A stretch of DNA of 64,000 nucleotides from Litoreibacter ponti (GCF_003054285.1 NZ_QBKS01000001.1:1674001-1738000), one strand, 5' to 3'. Shown: positions 54,524 through 63,620, counted from the stretch's first letter. The notes: generated by a model not told the origin, from the letters alone. Translations and numbers: made by a program.

Positions 54524-56031
54524 GCCATGATCTCCTCTTTGGAGGTGTAGCGGCGCGTGCGCAGCTCCATGTAGCCCGAATAGAGCACCGACGCGACCAC
54601 CACGGCGATCAGGAAGATGTTGAGCGGACCGCCCAGGAAATACGGCGCAAGCCCGTCAGTCGCATTGGCGATCATGCTGCCTTGGATGAAATTCGCCTCT
54701 GCAATGGGGCCAAGGATCAGCCCCAGCACCAGGGGTGCGGCGGAGAAGCCGAAGCGTTCGAGGAAATACATCATCACGCCCAAGGCCGCCATGACATAGA
54801 CATCGCCCATCGAGCTTTGCACCGAGTAGCTGCCGAAGACCGCAAGGCCGAGCACCACCGCGGCCATGACGCTTTGCGGCACCTGCGCGACCTTGGCCGC
54901 CAGCCCCGCCACGTAAAGCCCGAAGAGGCACATCAGCACCTGCCCGATCAGCATCGAGTTTATGAAGGTCCAGGCGACATCCGGGTGGTTGTCGAACAGG
55001 TCCGTGCCCGGGAAGATGCCGTGGATCAGCAAGCCGCCCAGCAGCACGGCGGCGGTGGGCGAGCCGGGGATTGAGAGCGTCAGCAGCGGCACCAGCGAGG
55101 GGCCGACCATGGCATTGTTGGCGCTCTCGGCCGCGATCACACCCTCCGGGTGGCCGGTGCCGAACTTGTCGCGATCAGGGCTGAACTTCTTGGACTGATC
55201 ATAGGCCACCAGCCCCGCGATCTGCCCGCCCACACCGGGGATCAGCCCGATGATCGAGCCTGCCGCCGTGCCGATCCCCAGGGCGCGCTTGTTGCGGGCC
55301 AGCTCGCGGATTGCGCCGGATACGGGGTGCTTTTGCACCTTGATGACCTCTGCCCCGTCATTGTGACGTCCCTTGGCGAACATGGTGATGACCTGCGGGA
55401 TCGCGAACAACCCGATCAGGGCCGCGATGATGTTGATGCCGCCGCCGAGCGCCGGATGGAAGATGAAGCGCTGCGCGCCCATGATGTCGTCGAAGCCGAT
55501 CGTGGCCAGCCACAGCCCGATGCAGCCAGACAGCAGACCCTTTACCACCGACTTGCTGTCGAGCGAGCCGATGACCGTGACCCCCAGAATGGCCAGCCAG
55601 AACAGGTGCGACGGGCCGAAGGCCAGCGCCCATTGGGCCAGAACGGGCGTCAGGAAGATCAAGAGCAGCACGCCGAACACACCGCCCACGGCAGAGGCGA
55701 GGAAGCTGATCTGCAGCGCCTTCGCGCCCTCGCCCTTTTGCGCCATCGTATGACCGTCGAGCGTGGTTGCGATGTTCGCGGGCGCGCCCGGGATCTTCAG
55801 CAAGATCGCCGACACCGCACCGCCCGCCACGGTGGAGGTATAGGCCGCGCCCAGCAGGATCAGGCCCTGCGCGGCTTCCAATTGGAAGGTGAACGGGATC
55901 AGCAGCGCCACCGCCATCGTCGGGGACAGTCCCGGGGTCGCCCCCAGGATCAATCCGCCGATGGTCCCGAGCAAGAGCAGCCCGAAATTGATCGGGGTGA
56001 ACACGTCGCCCATGTAGAACAGGAATTCCAT
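54520..56031 (-). CDS. tctA: tripartite tricarboxylate transporter large permease TctA
   Basis: A 503-residue permease with about twelve TM helices. Signatures are LLGTIGGLILGATPGLSPTMAVALLIP near the N-terminus, AAYTSTVAGGAVSAILLKIPGAPANIATTLDG, the mirrored GTAAGSIIGLIPGVGGQIAGLVAY, and ESANNAMVGPSLVPLLTLSIPGSPTAAVLLGGL. These are the TctA core motifs. GGGAGG lies 6 nt upstream of ATG 56031; the longer frame to 56091 would cover the operator region. It is the first gene of the operon. Confidence 0.94.
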   Translation of the reverse strand: MEFLFYMGDVFTPINFGLLLLGTIGGLILGATPGLSPTMAVALLIPFTFQLEAAQGLILLGAAYTSTVAGGAVSAILLKIPGAPANIATTLDGHTMAQKGEGAKALQISFLASAVGGVFGVLLLIFLTPVLAQWALAFGPSHLFWLAILGVTVIGSLDSKSVVKGLLSGCIGLWLATIGFDDIMGAQRFIFHPALGGGINIIAALIGLFAIPQVITMFAKGRHNDGAEVIKVQKHPVSGAIRELARNKRALGIGTAAGSIIGLIPGVGGQIAGLVAYDQSKKFSPDRDKFGTGHPEGVIAAESANNAMVGPSLVPLLTLSIPGSPTAAVLLGGLLIHGIFPGTDLFDNHPDVAWTFINSMLIGQVLMCLFGLYVAGLAAKVAQVPQSVMAAVVLGLAVFGSYSVQSSMGDVYVMAALGVMMYFLERFGFSAAPLVLGLILGPIAEANFIQGSMIANATDGLAPYFLGGPLNIFLIAVVVASVLYSGYMELRTRRYTSKEEIMA

Positions 56032-56072
56032 CGCTGCCTCCCTGCAACGCTGCTTGACCCATGACGCTACGG

Positions 56073-56102
56073 TATGAAAATAGTTTTGCAAATGTTTTCA
56101 TA
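56073..56102. promoter_or_regulatory. palindromic operator between tctA and lacI-type regulator
   Basis: A perfect inverted repeat TATGAAAA-N14-TTTTCATA encloses a second palindrome, TTTGCAAA (56085-56092), with nearly the same centre. It lies 41 bp from the tctA start and 23 bp from the regulator start, in the 94-bp divergent promoter region. It is the obvious site for the LacI-family dimer to control both directions. Confidence 0.7.
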
Positions 56103-56125
56103 AATTCACCTGCGGGGCGCTCCAG

Positions 56126-57148
56126 ATGGCTGAAACCAAATCGAAAAAGGCCGATATCGTGAGTGTCGCGAAGGCGGCGAAGGTCTCCGCCTCGACGGTA
56201 TCGCGCTACTTCAATCACCCTGAACTGCTCAAACCCACCACGCGCCGCAGAATCGAGCGGGCGGTTCAGGCACAAGGCTACATCCGCAACCGCGCGGCCC
56301 AGACGATCCACGGCATCCGCTCCGGCACCATCGGCGTTTTGGTGCCCACGATCGACCACGCGATCTTCGCGGAAGTGGTGCAGGCCTTCTCGGACACGGT
56401 GGCGGAGGAAGGATTCACGATCCTGCTGGCCTCCCACGGGTACGACCAAGACAGCGAATACGCGATCCTGCGCAAATTCCTTGAACACCGCGTGGATGGC
56501 GTGGCCCTGACCGGGCTCGATCACAACGAGGCAGTGTTCCAGCTTATCGACAGCCAATCGGTGCCAACCGTGCTGATGTGGAATTATGCCGAGCGGTCCG
56601 TGCACCCGTCAGTCGGGGCCAGCAACGAGATGGCCGGGCAGCTGATTGCCAACCATGTACTGTCGCTCGGTCACCGCGATATCGCCTGCATGTTCGCCCC
56701 GGTTGCAGGCAATGACCGCGCCAAGGCCCGCCGCGCCGCGATCCTGCATACGCTCAGCGATGCGGGCGTGACGGTGCCGGAGCCGTGGCTCTTGACGACC
56801 GTGTACAGCATCGCCGCCTCCAAGCGCGACGCGATCGCGCTGCTGCAATCTGACGAACGGCCAAGCGCGCTGATCTGCGGCAATGATATCCTGGCCACCG
56901 GCGCGCTTTATGCAGCGATGACCGTGGGGCTGTCGGTGCCCGAGGACATAACGATTGTCGGGATCGGCGACTTCAAGGGCTCTGCCGAGATCGAGCCGGC
57001 GCTCACCACGGTGCGCCTGCCCGCCCGTCGCATCGGGCGCAGCGCGGGCCTGAGCCTCGCGCAGGCAATCAAGGACCCCTCTGCCCCGCGCGCGAATGTG
57101 CAATGCGCGCCAGAGCTGGTGGTGCGGAGGTCCTGCCGCCCGCTGTAA
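56126..57148 (+). CDS. LacI family transcriptional regulator of the TTT/sau-like operon
   Basis: A 340-residue regulator. The LacI HTH is SVAKAAKVSASTVSRYFNHPELLKPTTRRRIERAV (residues about 12-48). The periplasmic-binding-fold effector domain starts GTIGVLVPTIDHAIFAEVVQ and includes GHRDIACMFAP and PSALICGNDILATGALYAA. Orientation and the shared operator suggest it represses tctABC-sauST and responds to the imported acid or its CoA product. Confidence 0.94.
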   Translation: MAETKSKKADIVSVAKAAKVSASTVSRYFNHPELLKPTTRRRIERAVQAQGYIRNRAAQTIHGIRSGTIGVLVPTIDHAIFAEVVQAFSDTVAEEGFTILLASHGYDQDSEYAILRKFLEHRVDGVALTGLDHNEAVFQLIDSQSVPTVLMWNYAERSVHPSVGASNEMAGQLIANHVLSLGHRDIACMFAPVAGNDRAKARRAAILHTLSDAGVTVPEPWLLTTVYSIAASKRDAIALLQSDERPSALICGNDILATGALYAAMTVGLSVPEDITIVGIGDFKGSAEIEPALTTVRLPARRIGRSAGLSLAQAIKDPSAPRANVQCAPELVVRRSCRPL

Positions 57149-57166
57149 CCGGGCGACAGGCGCTTT

Positions 57167-58180
57167 CTACAGGCCCAGCTGATCCGCGATAAGCGCGATG
57201 ATTGCATCATGAACCGCGGCGCGGTCGGTGCCGTCGGGGTCGGTGCAGACCGGGTCGTCCTCTTCGGCGGCAAGGATCGCCGCCCCGGCGGGCTTGCAGA
57301 GCGGCATGGCCGTGAAATGCACGCCGGGCACCAATTGATGCGCCTGCGCCTCTGGCAAGAGCGCGCGCAGGCCGCTCGCATCGAAATCTGTGGCCAGCAT
57401 CCGGGTCGCCGCATCGCCAAAGCCGATGAGCTGGGTGGGCACCGACAGGCCCGCCACATCCGCAGGCTCCAGCCCCCAAACGAAGCCCGGATCAATTGCC
57501 GTGACATGGGTCACCCGCGGGTCCGCGTAGTCGCCGTTCCAGTCTTCCGGTGCGACGCCTTGCAGGTTCACCCGTTCCGACAGGAGCATCTCGCAGGCCT
57601 CCATCCGCGCGCCAAAGCGGGTGTAGGCGGCGACGGTGCCCGCATGATTGCCGCGCACCCCGCCCAGCGACAGCGCCGTCCACCCGCCAAAGGAGAAGCC
57701 CGCCGCCATCACCCGCGACGTATCAATATGACCGGCGAAATCGGGCTGGGCGAGCAGCGCGTCGAGCGCCGTGGACAGATCCTGTGCCCGGGTCCAATGG
57801 TGCACGCCCGCGCCCATGTCGAAATCGCCCCACGTGGAGTTGGGGTGATTCACCGCAAGCACAATCGCCCCGCGCGCTGCCAGCCCCGCGGCAAGCCAGG
57901 CCTGCGTGCGGTACATGCCACCCATCCCGTGGCTGAACAGAACCACCGGGTGCGCACCCGGCGCGATCCGGGTGGTGGTGGAGACCTCGACCCCCTGAAA
58001 GACCGGGTTCTCGGCCACGATGCGCGTTGTCCCGGAGCCGTCGCCCGGATACCAGATGGCGGTGACGGCCATGGCGTCGTGATGCGGCATGTAGGTCTTG
58101 TCGAGCATGAGGCCCGGAGGCGCGGCCAGTGCAGCGCTGGCCGCAAGGCCAAAAGCGGTCGCGAGCAGTGTCAGTCTCAT
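57167..58180 (-). CDS. secreted alpha/beta hydrolase, PAF-acetylhydrolase/dienelactone hydrolase-like
   Basis: A 337-residue exported hydrolase. Signal peptide MRLTLLATAFGLAASAALA. HPVVLFSHGMGGMYRTQ is the oxyanion region, VMAAGFSFGGWTALSLGG holds the nucleophile G-x-S-x-G (GFSFG), and QLVPGVHFTAMPL supplies the likely catalytic His. Four Cys suggest disulfides. The family pattern resembles platelet-activating-factor acetylhydrolase-like enzymes; the substrate is unknown. It is divergent from an AraC-type regulator that may control it. Confidence 0.84.
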   Translation of the reverse strand: MRLTLLATAFGLAASAALAAPPGLMLDKTYMPHHDAMAVTAIWYPGDGSGTTRIVAENPVFQGVEVSTTTRIAPGAHPVVLFSHGMGGMYRTQAWLAAGLAARGAIVLAVNHPNSTWGDFDMGAGVHHWTRAQDLSTALDALLAQPDFAGHIDTSRVMAAGFSFGGWTALSLGGVRGNHAGTVAAYTRFGARMEACEMLLSERVNLQGVAPEDWNGDYADPRVTHVTAIDPGFVWGLEPADVAGLSVPTQLIGFGDAATRMLATDFDASGLRALLPEAQAHQLVPGVHFTAMPLCKPAGAAILAAEEDDPVCTDPDGTDRAAVHDAIIALIADQLGL

Positions 58181-58249
58181 TGGGATCGTCCTTTATGCGA
58201 AATGGAAGTGATGCCCCGGATCTGGCACTCGCTGCCCCGCCCGCGCGAC

Positions 58250-58289
58250 CTCGATCCGGTTTTAGGACGTCTCGATCCGGTTTGAGGAC
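58250..58289 (+). promoter_or_regulatory. 21-bp-spaced direct repeat, candidate AraC-type sites
   Basis: CTCGATCCGGTTTTAGGAC (58250-58268) and CTCGATCCGGTTTGAGGAC (58271-58289) match at 18 of 19 positions and start exactly 21 bp (two helical turns) apart. They lie between the divergent hydrolase (start 58180) and AraC-type (start 58313) genes. AraC-family proteins bind such direct repeats side by side. Confidence 0.7.
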
Positions 58290-58312
58290 TTGCGCGCGCG
58301 GCGGCGATCCGA

Positions 58313-59320
58313 ATGATCGGCCCCATGCCAAGTCTCCCTATCCCCATGATCGGCGCGCTGGTGCTGTTTTTCCTGTTTCTGCGCCTGTGGATCACCCAAG
58401 GCAGAATCAGCCCCCTGGCGATCCTGATTGCGCTGTGCGCGGCGCAGACTGCGATCATCGCCCTTGCGCAGCACTACCTCGTGCCCGGCACGCGGCTGGT
58501 GCAGCCCATCACCGCGACCCTGATCCCGCCCGCCGCCTGGCTGGCCTTTCAGATCACCGCCGTGCGCCCCGCCCGGCGCGCGGACCTGCTGCACGGGCTG
58601 GTGCCAGTGACGACGCTGGCCGCGCTGCTGACAGCGCCAGCATTCCTTGATGTGCTGATCCCGGGGCTTTTCGTGGTCTACGGGGCGGCGATCCTGCTGG
58701 CCACGATGGCGGGTCCCGATGCGCAGCCGCGCGCGGCGCTGGAAAGCGGCGCGTGGCCTGCGCAGATCTGGCGGATCATCGGGATCGCCCTGATCGCGTC
58801 GGCCTTCAGCGATCTGCTGATCATCGCGGCGCAGGCGGCGGGGGCGGGTTATCTTCAGCCGTGGATCATCTCGCTCTACTCGGTCGGCAACCTCATCCTG
58901 ATTGGCGCGCTCAGCCTGTCGGGTCACCTGCAGTCCGGGCAGGACCGTGGGGACGACCAGCAGGCACCCAGCGCGCCGCCCGATGGCGCACTTTGGGCGC
59001 GGGTCGAGCACTACATGGACGCGCAGCGCCCCTATCTCGACCCGGAGCTGACGCTGTCAAAGCTGGCGCGCAGGCTGGGGGTTCCGGCCAAGACGCTGTC
59101 CTCGACAATCAATCGCGCCACAGGCGGGAACGTCTCACGCTATGTGAACACCGCCCGGATCGAGGCCGCGCAAGAGGCGCTGCGCTCTGGCGAGACGGTG
59201 ACCGGCGCGATGCTGTCGTCCGGCTTTTACACAAAGTCCAATTTCAACCGTGAGTTTCTGCGCGTCACCGGCATGACGCCCTCTGCGTGGCGCGACGCGC
59301 AGGCGCCGCAAGGCTTGTAG
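58313..59320 (+). CDS. membrane-anchored AraC family regulator
   Basis: A 335-residue protein. Residues about 8-205 contain six to seven TM helices (IGALVLFFLFLRLWI, LAILIALCAAQTAIIALAQHY, IIGIALIASAFSDLLIIAAQAAG, LYSVGNLILIGALSLSG). The C-terminal AraC domain covers about 225-330, with LTLSKLARRLGVPAKTLSSTINRATG, ARIEAAQEALR, and SGFYTKSNFNREFLRVTGMTPSAWR. Such 7TM-AraC proteins sense signals at the membrane. It probably regulates itself and the divergent hydrolase gene. Confidence 0.87.
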   Translation: MIGPMPSLPIPMIGALVLFFLFLRLWITQGRISPLAILIALCAAQTAIIALAQHYLVPGTRLVQPITATLIPPAAWLAFQITAVRPARRADLLHGLVPVTTLAALLTAPAFLDVLIPGLFVVYGAAILLATMAGPDAQPRAALESGAWPAQIWRIIGIALIASAFSDLLIIAAQAAGAGYLQPWIISLYSVGNLILIGALSLSGHLQSGQDRGDDQQAPSAPPDGALWARVEHYMDAQRPYLDPELTLSKLARRLGVPAKTLSSTINRATGGNVSRYVNTARIEAAQEALRSGETVTGAMLSSGFYTKSNFNREFLRVTGMTPSAWRDAQAPQGL

Positions 59321-59374
59321 AGCCGCGCCCTTCGCCTTAGCCATGACGATCAGGGCGGCAAGGGAAGAGGGACC

Positions 59375-60526
59375 ATGCGCGAGACCTACCAAGACATCCG
59401 CGACGCGATCGCCAGGCTTTGCACGCAGTTTCCCGGGGCCTACTGGCGCGCGCTGGATCGCGAGATGGCCTACCCGACCGAATTTGTCGCGGCGCTGACC
59501 GACGCGGGCTGGCTCGCCGCGCTGATCCCCGAAGAGTATGGCGGCGCGGGGCTGCCCTTGTCGGCGGGCGCGGCGATCTTGGAGGAAATCCACGCCTCCG
59601 GCGGCAATGCGGGCGCGTGCCACGCGCAGATGTATACGATGGGCACGCTGCTGCGCCATGGCTCGGAGGCGCAAAAGCGGGCGTATCTGCCGGGCATCGC
59701 GGATGGCTCGCTGCGGCTGCAGGCTTTTGGCGTGACCGAGCCGACTTCCGGAACGGATACCGGCGCGCTGAAGACGACCGCCACGCGCGATGGCGCGAAT
59801 TTCGTGATCAACGGCCAGAAAATCTGGACCAGTCGCGCTGCGCAATCCGACCTGATGATCCTGCTCGCACGGACCACGCCGCTGGGCCCGGGCATGAAGA
59901 AGACCGACGGGCTGTCGGTTCTGCTGGTCGACATGCGCGAGGCAGTGGGGGCGGGCCTGACCATCCGGCCGATCCGCACGATGATGAACCACGCCACGAC
60001 GGAGGTCTTCTTCGACAACCTTCGTGTGCCCGCCGAGGCTCTGATCGGCGAGGAAGGCCGCGGCTTTCGCTACATACTGTCGGGCATGAATGCCGAGCGC
60101 ATCCTGATCGCCGCCGAGTGCATTGGCGACGCGCGCTGGCTGATCGAGAAATCGGTGGATTATGCCAAGGACCGCAAGGTTTTCGGGCGCGCGATTGGTG
60201 AAAATCAGGGCGTTCAATTCCCGCTCGCCGCCGCCTACGCCCATATGCGCGCGGCGGAGCTGATGGTGGCCGAGGCGCTTCGGCTCTTTGAGGCGGGCGA
60301 GAACCCGGGAGCGGAGGCGAACATGGCCAAGATGCTGGCCGCAGATGCCTCCAACGAAGCAGCGAACGTCGCGATCCAGACCCATGGCGGGTTCGGCTTT
60401 GCAGAGGAATACGACATCGAGCGCAAGTTCCGCGAGACCCGGCTGTACCAGGTCGCACCGATCTCGACGAACCTGATCCTGTCCTATCTGTCCGAGCATG
60501 TGCTTGGCCTGCCGAGGTCGTATTGA
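59375..60526 (+). CDS. acyl-CoA dehydrogenase
   Basis: A 383-residue FAD-dependent ACAD. GVTEPTSGTDTGALKTTATRDG and VINGQKIWTSRAAQSDLMILLART are the FAD/acyl-CoA loops, and KVFGRAIGENQGVQFPLAAAYAHM is the helical domain. AIQTHGGFGFAEEYDIERKFRETRLYQVAPISTN carries the C-terminal FAD-site block (QTHGGFGFAEEY). The catalytic Glu of short-chain members sits in this final block by family position. It is followed directly by a CoA-transferase gene (TGATG), so the pair probably acts on the same acyl-CoA. Confidence 0.92.
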   Translation: MRETYQDIRDAIARLCTQFPGAYWRALDREMAYPTEFVAALTDAGWLAALIPEEYGGAGLPLSAGAAILEEIHASGGNAGACHAQMYTMGTLLRHGSEAQKRAYLPGIADGSLRLQAFGVTEPTSGTDTGALKTTATRDGANFVINGQKIWTSRAAQSDLMILLARTTPLGPGMKKTDGLSVLLVDMREAVGAGLTIRPIRTMMNHATTEVFFDNLRVPAEALIGEEGRGFRYILSGMNAERILIAAECIGDARWLIEKSVDYAKDRKVFGRAIGENQGVQFPLAAAYAHMRAAELMVAEALRLFEAGENPGAEANMAKMLAADASNEAANVAIQTHGGFGFAEEYDIERKFRETRLYQVAPISTNLILSYLSEHVLGLPRSY

Positions 60527-61644
60527 TGGGGGCGCTGGACGGCCTGCTGGTCGTGGCCATCGAGCAAGCCGTGGCCGCGCCCCTCTGCACCGTACGTCTG
60601 GCCGATGCGGGCGCGCGCGTCATCAAGATCGAGCGCGCGGGCGGCGAAACCGCACGGCATTATGACGGCGCGGTCCACGGCACCTCTGCCTATTTCGCAT
60701 GGCTCAATCGCGGCAAGGAAAGCGCGGTGCTGGACGTCAAGGCGTCGGACGATCTGGCGGTGCTGCGCGAGATGCTGGCGCGGGCGGATGTGCTGGTGCA
60801 AAACCTCGCCCCCGGCGCGATGGAGCGCATGGGATTGGGCCCTGCTTCGCTTGCGCGGGATTTTCCGCAGCTGATCGCCGTCTCCATCGTGGGCTACGGG
60901 GCTGCCACGGACTACGCGCAGATGAAGGCCTATGACATGCTGGTGCAGGCCGAAAGCGGGCTGTGCGCCGTCACCGGCACCGAGGCGGTGCCCTCGAAGG
61001 TCGGCGTCTCCATCGCCGATATCACGACCGGCGCAAACGCCCACGCCGCCGTGCTGGAAGCGCTGATTGCGCGCGGGGTCAGCGGGCGTGGACAGCAGAT
61101 CGAAGTTTCGATGTTTGACGCGATGGCCGATTGCATGGCCGTGCCGCTGCTGCATTTTGAGCATCAGGGCAAAATCACCGGGCGGTTTGGGCTGTCCCAT
61201 GCCTCGATCTATCCGTACCGGCCGTTCACGTGCGCGGACGGCACGATCATCGTGGCCGTGCAGACCAATGCGGAATTCGCGCGGCTGTGTGAGACGGCAC
61301 TGGACCAACCGGACCTCGCCGCGCGAGAGGAGTTTTCAAGCAATGCGGCGCGCACCGCCAATCGCGCGTTGCTGGATGCAGAGTTGGAGCCGCTTTTTGC
61401 CGCGATGTCGGTGGCGGATGCGGTCAGGCGGTTGAGCGACGCGGGGATCGCTTTTGGACGCTATCGCGGGGTCGACGACTTGGCCGAGCATCCCGCCTTG
61501 CGGCGTATCCCGACGCCACTGCCTGATGGACAAATGGCTGAAGTTCCGCGCCCCACGGGGCGGGACGCAGGGTTCACGCCCGGGGCCGTGCCCGCGCTTG
61601 GGCAGCACACGGACCGGGTGCGCGAAGAATTCTCGCCCGACTAA
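60526..61644 (+). CDS. CaiB/BaiF family CoA-transferase
   Basis: A 372-residue family III CoA-transferase. VVAIEQAVAAPLCTVRLADAGARVIKIER is the N-terminal Rossmann region, KESAVLDVKASDDLAVLREML follows, and the catalytic Asp is in QMKAYDMLVQAESGL. GRGQQIEVSMFDAMADCMA completes the family signature. The central segment resembles mesaconyl-CoA or citramalate-type transferases, but the substrate is not certain. The ATG overlaps the acyl-CoA dehydrogenase stop by one base. It converges with the Rieske-ThDP gene. Confidence 0.9.
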   Translation: MGALDGLLVVAIEQAVAAPLCTVRLADAGARVIKIERAGGETARHYDGAVHGTSAYFAWLNRGKESAVLDVKASDDLAVLREMLARADVLVQNLAPGAMERMGLGPASLARDFPQLIAVSIVGYGAATDYAQMKAYDMLVQAESGLCAVTGTEAVPSKVGVSIADITTGANAHAAVLEALIARGVSGRGQQIEVSMFDAMADCMAVPLLHFEHQGKITGRFGLSHASIYPYRPFTCADGTIIVAVQTNAEFARLCETALDQPDLAAREEFSSNAARTANRALLDAELEPLFAAMSVADAVRRLSDAGIAFGRYRGVDDLAEHPALRRIPTPLPDGQMAEVPRPTGRDAGFTPGAVPALGQHTDRVREEFSPD

Positions 61645-61646
61645 GC

Positions 61647-63620
61647 CTAGACCAGCTCCGCGTCCGTCATGATTTCGACCAGCGCCGGGCCCTTGTAGTC
61701 GAGCGCCTCCTGAATGGCGGCCTCCAGCTCTGCGGGTTCGGTGACCTTGCTGCCATGCCCACCGCAGAGCCGCGCGAAGGCCGCGAAAGAGGGGTTGTGC
61801 AGTCCCGTCTCCCAGACCGGCCACTCGCCGGAGCGCTGCTCCTTGGAGATTTTGCCGAGCTCGCCGTTGTGCAGCAGGATGTGGGTGACATCCATGCCGT
61901 ATTTGACGGCGGTGGTGAACTCCATCGGGTATTGCCCGAAGCCGCCATCGCCGGAGATCGAGACGACCTTGCGCCCGCGCATTGCGTCGAGGTCCTGCGT
62001 TGCTGCCCACGCGCCCATCCCCGCCGGGAAGCCGAAGCCAATGGAGCCGAGATAGCCCGACATCAGCACCCGCTGGGAGCCCTTGGTTTCCAGATAGCGG
62101 CCGAAGGAATAGGTGTTGTTGCCCACATCGACGGCGAAGATCGTGTCGTCGGGGACCAGCCTGCCGAGGATGTCGAAGATCGCGAAGGAATGGATGCCGC
62201 GGCCGTGATCCTCTGCCAGACGGGCCTGCTTTTCGGCGCGCCAGATGGCCCAACGCTCCGCCAGCTCCGTGATTTGGTCGTCGGCGTCGGGGTGGCGGGC
62301 CGCCTCCAGCCCGTCGCAGAACGCGCCAACCTCTCCCCAGACCGGCAGCGCGACAGGGTGGAATTTGCCCAGCTGCATCCGGTCGAAATCGACCTGAATG
62401 ATCTCCTTGCCGCGCTCGATGCCGGTGTGGTTCGAAAAGCTGGCACCAAGCGCGATGATCAGATCGGCCTCGTTCATGAACCAGCTGGCAATCGGCGTGC
62501 CGGAGCGGCCCAGAACGCCGCCCGCGTTGGGGTGATCGTCGGGCACCAGCCCCTTGGATTTGAACGTGGTGAGCACCGGTGCGCCCAGACGCACGGCCAG
62601 ATCGGCCACCTGATCGCGTGCGTCAATGGCCCCATGTCCCACGATGATCAGCGGACGCTTCGCCCCTGCAATCAACGCCGCCGCCGCGTCCAGATCGGCC
62701 TGCGCGGGGCGGATCGACGTGCGCGACACGCGGCCTTCGGGCGCGCCAGCCTCCTGCTCTGACGGCAGGGTCTGCACATCGTCGGGGAAGATCAGGTGGG
62801 CGACATTCTGCTCGACCAGCGCGGTCTTGCAGGCAAGCGAGGCCAGTTCGACATGGTTGGAGCTGGGCAGCACGGGCTGGGAGAAGGCCGTCACCGCCTG
62901 AAACGCCGACAAAAGGTCGATATCCTGAAACGCGCCCGGCCCCATCACCTGTGTCTGGACCTGGCCGGTCAGGGCGAGGATGGGCGCGCGGTCGACCTTG
63001 GCGTCCCACATACCTGTCAGCAGGTTCGTCGCCCCCGGCCCCGCGATGGTCAGGCAGGCGGCGGGCTTGCCCGTGAGCTTGCCATAGGCGGAGGCGGCGA
63101 AGGCCGCGGCACCCTCGTGGCGAATACCGTAGTATTTCAGCTTGCCATCGCCCACCGCCAGCCGGATCGCATCCGACAGGCCCAGATTGGAATGGCCGAC
63201 CATGCCGAAGACCGATTGCAGCCCCCAATTGGTCAGCGTCTCGACCATGGCGTCGGTGACGGTGCGGGTGTGCGGCGGCTCGGGGGCGATGCCCACGAAG
63301 ATCTCGCCGTCGCGAATCTCGACCGGGTACATTTCCTGGCCCGTGTCCTCGTGGCCGCCCGGCGGCTTGCCGGTGAGCGGGTCGAAATCCCAGCCGTGCC
63401 ACGGACAACGGATCCAGCATTGGTCGTCGACCCCTTTCTCGATGGAGCCTTCGCCCAAGGGGCCACGCTGGTGTGGGCAGTGGTTGTTCATCGCCGCCCA
63501 TTGGCCGTCGAAATGCACCAGGCAGATCGAGGTCGTCCGGGCGGTGATCGTCTTCACCCGGCCCTCGGGCAGATCGCCCGTGTGGCCGACGCTGATCCAG
63601 TCGAGCGTTTCATCAGTCAT
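61647..63620 (-). CDS. Rieske [2Fe-2S]-ThDP enzyme fusion
   Basis: A 657-residue fusion. Residues about 5-105 form a Rieske domain with CPHQRGPLGEGS and CPWHGWDFDPLTGKP (CxH...CxxH ligands). Residues about 112-655 form a complete thiamine-diphosphate enzyme of the pyruvate oxidase/acetolactate synthase type. The catalytic Glu is in YYGIRHEGAAAFAASAYG, GPGATNLLTGMWDA follows, the central domain is RPLIIVGHGAID, and the ThDP motif GDGGFGQYPMEF ends near HNGELGKI. The Rieske iron-sulfur cluster probably takes electrons from the 2-oxo acid decarboxylation, but this is inference. CAGGAG lies 6 nt upstream of ATG 63620, which overlaps the upstream gene's end. Confidence 0.88.
   Translation of the reverse strand: MTDETLDWISVGHTGDLPEGRVKTITARTTSICLVHFDGQWAAMNNHCPHQRGPLGEGSIEKGVDDQCWIRCPWHGWDFDPLTGKPPGGHEDTGQEMYPVEIRDGEIFVGIAPEPPHTRTVTDAMVETLTNWGLQSVFGMVGHSNLGLSDAIRLAVGDGKLKYYGIRHEGAAAFAASAYGKLTGKPAACLTIAGPGATNLLTGMWDAKVDRAPILALTGQVQTQVMGPGAFQDIDLLSAFQAVTAFSQPVLPSSNHVELASLACKTALVEQNVAHLIFPDDVQTLPSEQEAGAPEGRVSRTSIRPAQADLDAAAALIAGAKRPLIIVGHGAIDARDQVADLAVRLGAPVLTTFKSKGLVPDDHPNAGGVLGRSGTPIASWFMNEADLIIALGASFSNHTGIERGKEIIQVDFDRMQLGKFHPVALPVWGEVGAFCDGLEAARHPDADDQITELAERWAIWRAEKQARLAEDHGRGIHSFAIFDILGRLVPDDTIFAVDVGNNTYSFGRYLETKGSQRVLMSGYLGSIGFGFPAGMGAWAATQDLDAMRGRKVVSISGDGGFGQYPMEFTTAVKYGMDVTHILLHNGELGKISKEQRSGEWPVWETGLHNPSFAAFARLCGGHGSKVTEPAELEAAIQEALDYKGPALVEIMTDAELV

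Noticed and set aside
61647..63620. Sulfoacetaldehyde acetyltransferase (Xsc) to complete the sulfoacetate route
   Set aside because: It is a ThDP enzyme, but it has an N-terminal Rieske domain and pyruvate-oxidase-like motifs rather than Xsc features, so it should not be called xsc.
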